DNA of 64,000 bases from Azolla caroliniana. Lineage: Eukaryota; Polypodiophyta. Positions 58,967 to 64,000 of the stretch are shown here, piece by piece (position 1 is the stretch's first letter; each line of letters opens with the position of its first letter). The notes beneath the pieces were generated by a model, which ran no database searches, was not told the DNA's origin, and saw only the letters and a program-made list of their open reading frames with translations. The stretch is from assembly GCA_043228905.1 (NCBI GenBank), contig JBHGNT010000008.1, positions 21,018,001 to 21,082,000 of the forward strand, given 5' to 3'. Both the position numbers and the translations under genes were made by a program.

Positions 58967-61785
58967 AAGTCCTTCGAGCCTACATAGAGGAGAACTTGGC
59001 AAGCGGGTTCATCCGTCATTCGAAATCTCCGGCCGGTGCACCCATCGTCTTTGTCAAGAAGAAAGATGGCTCACTTCGTCTCATCGTTGATTACCGCGGA
59101 TTGAATAAGGTCACCATCCGGAATAGGTATGCACTTCCTCTTATATCAGGTCTTTTAGAGCGAGTTAATGGTGCCAAGTTTTTTACCAAAATCAATCTAC
59201 GAGGAGCGCATAACCTCGTGCGGATCAGACCGGGAGATGAATGGAAGACCGCCTTTCGCACGTGGTATGGGCATTTCGAGTATACTGTTATGCCGTTCGG
59301 CCTAACCAATGCACCCGCAATCTTCCAACACATGGCAAATGATATATTCTGAGACCTCTTGGATATCTGTTTGATCATCTATCTGGATGATCTATTGATT
59401 TATTCGAAGACCCAGGAAGAGCACGATTCTCATGTACTATTAGTACTAAAGCGACTCCGCGAGAATAGTCTTTATGCCAAGCTAGAAAAATGTAGCTTTG
59501 ACTACAAGCAAGTGGAATTTCTAGGCTACGTCATAACCTCAAAGGGCATCTTCATGGATCCAGCTAAAGTCCAAACTGTACTAGAGTGGCAAATTCCACA
59601 GTCGGTACGAGATGTACAATGTTTTCTAGGTTTTTCTAACTTCTACCATAAGTTTATACAGGATTACTCGAAGATTATTTTACCTCTCACACAACTTATG
59701 AAGAAGAGACAAGCATTTCTTTGGTTCAACGAAGTAGATATGGCTTTTCGGCATCTTAAGAAAGCCTTTACATCAGCACCGATTCTAGCTCATGTGGATA
59801 CAAGCAAACCATTCATCATGGAGGCCGACGCATCAGATTTCGCCCTCGGTAGCATCCTTTCTCAACAAGGAGATAAAGAAGATTTACATCCTGTAGCTTT
59901 CCATTCGCGCAAATTCGATGTCGTGGAAATCAACTACGAAATACATGACAAGGAGTTATTAGCCATCATGGATTCATTTGTGCAATGGCGGCATTTCTTA
60001 GAGGGCTCTCCACATCAGGTCATTGTCTTTAGTGATCATAAAAATCTTGCTTATTTCCAGAACGCTCGTGTACTAAATCGACGGCAAGCTCGGTGGGCTC
60101 AATTCCTCACGCGTTTCGACTTCAAAATCACATATCGACCGGGGAAGCGGCAAGGAAAAGTAGATGCACTATCACGGCGTTCATATCGTCCTGGTGATCC
60201 AGCATTTGATAATCAAAAGCAAGTAATCTTGGGACCAACACGATTGCACACAGCGCGGATTTTTCACACCCCGATGGATTCACGGATTACCGATGACATG
60301 CGTGCAAACTTGAAGACAGATAGTTTTGCTCAAGACATCCTGTCGCACATTGATACTTCTCGGGCATCCTGTTCTCAGTCTCAACAACCAGGTATTGACT
60401 ACCGACACTTCGAATATCATGATGGTTTGTTATTCTTTAAAAACCGTGTATATGTCCTTGATTGCTCCTGTCGCCTTCAAATCGTCCAGAATTGTCACGA
60501 CACCCATACGGCGGGACATTTCGGTAGTACTAAGACGTTGGATCTAGTGCAGCGATCTTTTTGGTGGCCCCACATGCGCCCTTTTGTCGACGACTTCGTT
60601 TAGACCTGTGATGCTTGCTGTCCAGCAAAGATGCCACAACACCATTCATATGGCTTGTTGGAACCCTTACCGATTCCAAGTAAGCCGTGGCAATCTATTC
60701 GTCTTGATTTTATCACCGATATGTCGGTCTTGAAGGGGTTCGATGTTATCTTAAACGTCGTCGATCGATATACGAAAATGGCACATTTTGTGCTATGTAC
60801 TAAGGCCATCACTAGCGAGGAAACTGCCGCCCTCGTCATGCGTCAGGTATTTCGGCATCACGGCCTCCCAAACAGTATCATCAGTGACCGAAGACCTCAA
60901 TTCGTCTCCAAATTTTGGCAACATCTCTTCAAGATGCTCAAGGTCTCTTGCAACCTCTCCTCCGGCTACCATCCCCAAACCGATGGGCAGGCGGAACGAA
61001 CAAACCAAACACTCGAACAATATCTCTGGTGTTTCCTGAGTTATCAATAGGATGATTGGGTTGAGATTCTCCACTTTGCAGAGTTTGCGTATAATAATGT
61101 TATTCACTCCTCGACTCGGCTCTCCCCATTTTTCGCTTATACCGGTTTCCATCCTCGCTAGTCGGTGATCGACACCCCGGAGTTACCTACCAACCCTCGT
61201 GCCGAGGATCATTTGGAGAGGCTACGCAAGATCCACATGGATCTCTCTACTCACCTTCGTCATGCTCAACACACACAGAAGACTTATGCGGATCATCATC
61301 GGATTCCGTCCTCTTTTGCCATCGGAGATCGAGTATGGCTGTTACGTCGTCACATTAAGACTAGTCGACCGTGCGACAAGTTGGATTATCGACGACTCGG
61401 TCTTTTCCGTATTACGGGTATGGTTAATGATGTCACATTCTGCCTTGATCTCCCTCCGCAGCTTCAGATACATCCGGTTTTCCATTGTTCTCTTCTTGAA
61501 CCTTATAAAGCAAACACCATTCCCAATCGTGTTACACCACCGCCGCCCCCGCTGGAGTTGGATGCCGGCCCGGAGTATGAAGTTGCTGCCATTCTTGATT
61601 CCAAACTTGTTCGCAACAAACTTTATTATTTGGTCGATTGGCTCAGTTATAGTCCGAGCGAACGTACTTGGGAACCCGTCGAGCATGTTGCCAATGCTCA
61701 GGATCTTCTTGTTGATTTCCACCGAAAGTATCCGGACAAACCCGGTCCGCAATCAGTGCCGACTCGTTCCACTCGTCGTCTTTAA
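58948..61785 (+). pseudogene. RT, RNase H, integrase and chromodomain of the chromovirus
   Basis: [20 protein letters not shown], then [15 protein letters not shown] where the first catalytic Asp of the usual K-L-D-L is Asn, then [11 protein letters not shown], a TGA at 59350, and YLDDLLIYSK (about 59380). RNase H: DASDFALGSILSQQ, VAFHSRKF, YEIHDKELLAI, FSDHKNLAYF. Integrase: GHFGSTKTLDLVQRSFWWP, a TAG at 60601, CDAC, then LDFITDM, ISDRRPQF and TDGQAERTNQTLEQYL for the D-D-E core. Stops at 61048 and 61159. The C-terminus has a chromodomain, LYYLVDWLSYSPSERTWEP then FHRKYPDKPGP (about 61615-61745), which in this family directs insertion to particular chromatin. TAA at 61783-61785. Confidence 0.9.
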
Positions 61786-61796
61786 GGGGGAGATAG
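61785..61796 (+). promoter_or_regulatory. polypurine tract of the chromovirus
   Basis: AGGGGGAGATAG between the pol stop and the 3' LTR. Confidence 0.75.
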
Positions 61797-62241
61797 TGTC
61801 ATGATATGGCAAGACTCGAACCCATGACCTTGTGCTATATGGGTCGAGCTCTTACCATTAGATTATGAATTGTAATTTGCAGGATATTATTTTCATTTAT
61901 ACTTTATCATAGAAAGTTGATGTATATTCCAGATCTCTCTGGAACATTCTAGAAGCTTGAGGATTATTCCTAAAAACACTATAAAAGGAGGCACAAGGCA
62001 TTGTTTGGAACCAAATTGGTTCAACGCTAGTCTTAAGCCTCTTAGCCACTTTGTACTTATCTTTCAAATAATATATTAGTTGTTGTCATCATTTTTCTCT
62101 CTCTCTCATTCTCGCTATCTCTTTCTCTCTCCTCTTCTCACTTCCTCTCTTGGGAATCTTACGCAGTCCCGTCCTCTTAGTACTAATAGTACTTCTCTTC
62201 TCTAGTACTAATTCTCTCTCTGTTTAGTACTATTCCTGACA
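61797..62241 (+). repeat. 3' LTR of the chromovirus
   Basis: 445 bp, co-linear with 56632-57074. It retains the TATA box, self-primer block and tRNA-like boxes (B 61813-61823, A 61847-61860). Confidence 0.92.
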
Positions 62242-62420
62242 GTTTAATTTATTTATGTTCTCGACTTTGCTCGTACCATGTAGTACAGGCAACCACATGT
62301 CCTTACATACCAACATGTCCCTCATTTTGGACATCCAAATGGGGTAGTTGGATCTCGTCAGTTTAATCATTATGCCTAATGATTCATCCATATTCCAAGT
62401 CTTTGTGGAGGTATGAACCT

Positions 62421-62433
62421 CACTCTGATACCA
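62421..62433 (-). promoter_or_regulatory. primer binding site of copia VI
   Basis: Minus strand TGGTATCAGAGTG, initiator tRNA-Met type, two bases from the 5' LTR. Confidence 0.85.
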
Positions 62434-62435
62434 CT

Positions 62436-63193
62436 TGTTAGGAATATGGATCCGAATCGGGATGATTTGGACTACCAACTCAATCAAGACAAATTAAACA
62501 ATAGATGAAACCACAAGACGAAAATGAGAGTACACCAAATTTTTTAACGTGGAAAACCCAAAATAGGGAAAATCCACGAGAACCGTAGGTTCCAAACAAC
62601 TTCAGTATATCTTAGAGTACAACGGAATACGACCTCACTAGAGGGGTGTATCTACCTCAAGGCAATGGCCTTGGTTACAACCTTCACCCAATCAAGTGGA
62701 TAGAATAACAAGGATTACAAGCTACGTACGAACTCAAGGCAATAGCCTTGGCTACAATCTTCACCAGATTGGGTGGATACAACAATGACCAAGATTATAA
62801 TTCCTCACCCAACTGGGTGGATAGAAAACCAAAGAAAACTGAAACTAGAAAAACATAAAACGAAGAAACCTGAAACAAGTAGACAGGACAGGTGTTGTTC
62901 AATCGTGGTTCTTCGATAGCACGAACAAACCCTCGCAATTCTCTGTATCTGTGACAGTAGTTCACTCTTCCTCTTGCTCGCTCTTTCGTTTTCTGTTTCT
63001 CTCTTTGGTTTTCTGTTCTTCCCTCAGTTTTCTGTTTTTGCTCTCTATACTCTTAGAAAATCTGATAGCACTCTGTTTTCCCCCTTCTCCTTTTTTATAT
63101 TTTTCTCCTTGTTGTCCAATGTCTACATACTTGTGTTCACACTCACACACACAAAAAGGCATACACCAAAAAACATACAAAAAAGAAAAAGGC

Positions 63194-63226
<33 letters not shown>

Positions 63227-63276
63227 ACTAATTATAACTTTTCTTATAATTTGCCTTGAGTGGACAAGCCCCAACA
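62436..63276 (-). repeat. 5' LTR of copia VI
   Basis: 841 bp, co-linear with 51916-52795. AT microsatellite at 63194-63221. It lacks about 40 bases near its plus-strand right end and carries a short extra TTTCTG-rich stretch near 63000-63050. Confidence 0.88.
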
Positions 63277-63670
63277 CTGATCAACAAATGGACTCTCAAT
63301 AGCCGTTGGATGGGAAGCATGGCACAAGTTGTAAAACTTGCATGAGAGAAGAAATTGATGCACATAATGCTCTTGAATCTGCACCATGGATACAAAATAT
63401 TGATCAAGAATCTGCACCACGAAGGCAATCTGATTCCACACAACTGCCTCACACTTGACACAAATGTTAGGGCGCCGTCCGCTGCCTCCTCCTGACCGTA
63501 GAAGATGATGAAAGCATGAAAAATCTAGTGGAATGGAGCGATTATAATACAATCAGAGTCCTTACGACACTCGCGAATGAGCTGCAAAGCAGAGCGAGAC
63601 CAACAAGGACATTAAGGATGCAACTACGGAGATCCTTGAAATGGTAGCTGAATGCAAAGGAGGCCATATA
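63277..63670 (+). pseudogene. ARM-like gene fragment (copy 4)
   Basis: Plus-strand counterpart of 602-1050 in inverted orientation. It begins mid-exon at CTGATCAACAAA (ATGATCAACAAA in copy 1) and runs to the same GGAGGCCATA end. Several small deletions break the frame; for example, the region matching the mid-exon IVEDDKSM segment is shifted. It starts exactly at the copia VI LTR, so the 5' part is lost. Confidence 0.82.
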
Positions 63671-63734
63671 CAAACAAAGTCATTATCTACCCTAAAACAA
63701 ATAAGAAAACCCATGATAAATGCCCGTCTGTTGA

Positions 63735-63895
63735 AGGTGGTCGAATGATTTTAATGGCATATATAGGTCGAATGATTTTACTGACATAGATGGATCAAAT
63801 GATTTTAGTAACATAGATGGATCAAATGAATTTAATGACATAGATGGATCAAATGATTTTCTTGGCATAGATGGATTGAATGATTTTAATGACAC
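63735..63895. repeat. 27-bp minisatellite, about 6 units
   Basis: Units such as GATGGATCAAATGATTTTA; the minus strand reads a nine-residue repeat (KSFDPSMSL type). Inverted and longer version of 430-550. Confidence 0.85.
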
Positions 63896-64000
63896 GGTTT
63901 CTTAATCAGAGCATATAAATTTGTCATGGTAACTCTCCTTTGTCCTCTACTCACACACTCTACATAATCATGGGGACACGATTCTGTCCATAACCCCATC
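63896..64000. other. nothing recognised
   Basis: End of window; no feature seen. Confidence 0.4.

Larger units (their letters stand above)
56627..62246 (+). mobile_element. Ty3/gypsy chromovirus, self-primed type, nested in copia VI
   Basis: Element 56632-62241 with 5-bp target duplication GTTTA (56627-56631, 62242-62246). LTRs 56632-57074 and 61797-62241 differ at about 15 positions and one 2-bp indel (3-4 percent). Order: gag with a knuckle, protease, RT, RNase H, integrase, C-terminal chromodomain, polypurine tract. There is no tRNA-type primer site; instead a self-complementary arrangement is seen (see 57077). Several stops (57195, 59350, 60601, 61048, 61159), two frameshifts in gag and an RT active-site change make it inactive. 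Confidence 0.93.
51916..63276 (-). mobile_element. Ty1/copia element VI with both LTRs, carrying a nested chromovirus
   Basis: 3' LTR 51916-52795, 5' LTR 62436-63276, primer site 62433-62421, polypurine tract at 52810-52796. The coding order on the minus strand is gag, protease, integrase, RT, RNase H, which defines copia. Without the 5.6-kb insert it would be about 5.8 kb. No target duplication is seen: CTATG on the left against CTGAT on the right, and the two flanks come from unrelated sequences. Broken by frameshifts and the insertion. Confidence 0.9.

Noticed and set aside
56632-62241. Fungal contamination as the source of the Tf1-like element
   Set aside because: It sits inside a copia gag with a clean 5-bp target duplication, within a block of plant gene paralogues.

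Overview
Plant nuclear DNA, most likely a flowering plant. There are intron-split genes with GT-AG junctions, several LTR retrotransposon families nested in each other, two small inverted-repeat DNA transposons with target duplications, and many microsatellites. No bacterial operon, rRNA gene, functional tRNA gene or CRISPR array was seen.

Genes. The best-supported single-copy gene is POLD3 (DNA polymerase delta subunit 3; 8 exons, 4091-8770), with a C-terminal PCNA-binding box. Around it lies a tandem family of two gene types. One encodes small armadillo-like helical proteins on the minus strand (602-1084, 11803-13268, 32575-33519, and a broken plus-strand copy at 63277-63670). The other encodes SERAC1/SesB-type alpha/beta-hydrolases on the plus strand (16315-17749, 38825-40299, and a two-exon remnant at 30605-31111). 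Twice the two types form a divergent ARM/hydrolase pair. In animal SERAC1 both modules are on one polypeptide, so this locus looks like a split, repeatedly duplicated version. The hydrolases look intact (336 and 337 codons, GHSLGG nucleophile, HxSICKPSS histidine motif).

Layout. 1-3.6 kb: ARM copy, a Mutator-type MITE and a hAT-type MITE. 4-8.8 kb: POLD3. 8.8-11.7 kb: sparse, with a LINE sliver. 11.8-17.8 kb: ARM/hydrolase pair A. 18.3-24.9 kb: decayed Ty3/gypsy element primed by tRNA-Trp. 25-28.4 kb: two copia fragments head to head. 28.4-31.1 kb: recent partial POLD3 duplicate fused to an older hydrolase remnant. 32.6-40.3 kb: ARM/hydrolase pair B separated by a 195-bp tandem array. 40.3-44.8 kb: duplicated flanks of pair B and an LTR fragment. 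44.8-51.9 kb: copia fragments, one split by a 1.4-kb solo LTR. 51.9-63.3 kb: a minus-strand copia element with both LTRs, holding a complete but mutated Ty3/gypsy chromovirus (56632-62241) in its gag. 63.3-64 kb: ARM pseudogene and minisatellite, an inverted copy of the left end of the window.

Most notable: the nested chromovirus has no tRNA-type primer site. A 12-base stretch 2 bases after its 5' LTR is exactly complementary to 12 bases of its own LTR that start about 33 bases downstream of a TATA box, where the transcript 5' end should be. That is the arrangement of self-priming elements of the Tf1/sushi group, known mainly from fungi and vertebrates. Both Ty3/gypsy elements also carry tRNA-like A-box/B-box modules inside their LTRs. 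All calls rest on reading the sequence; no database search was run.
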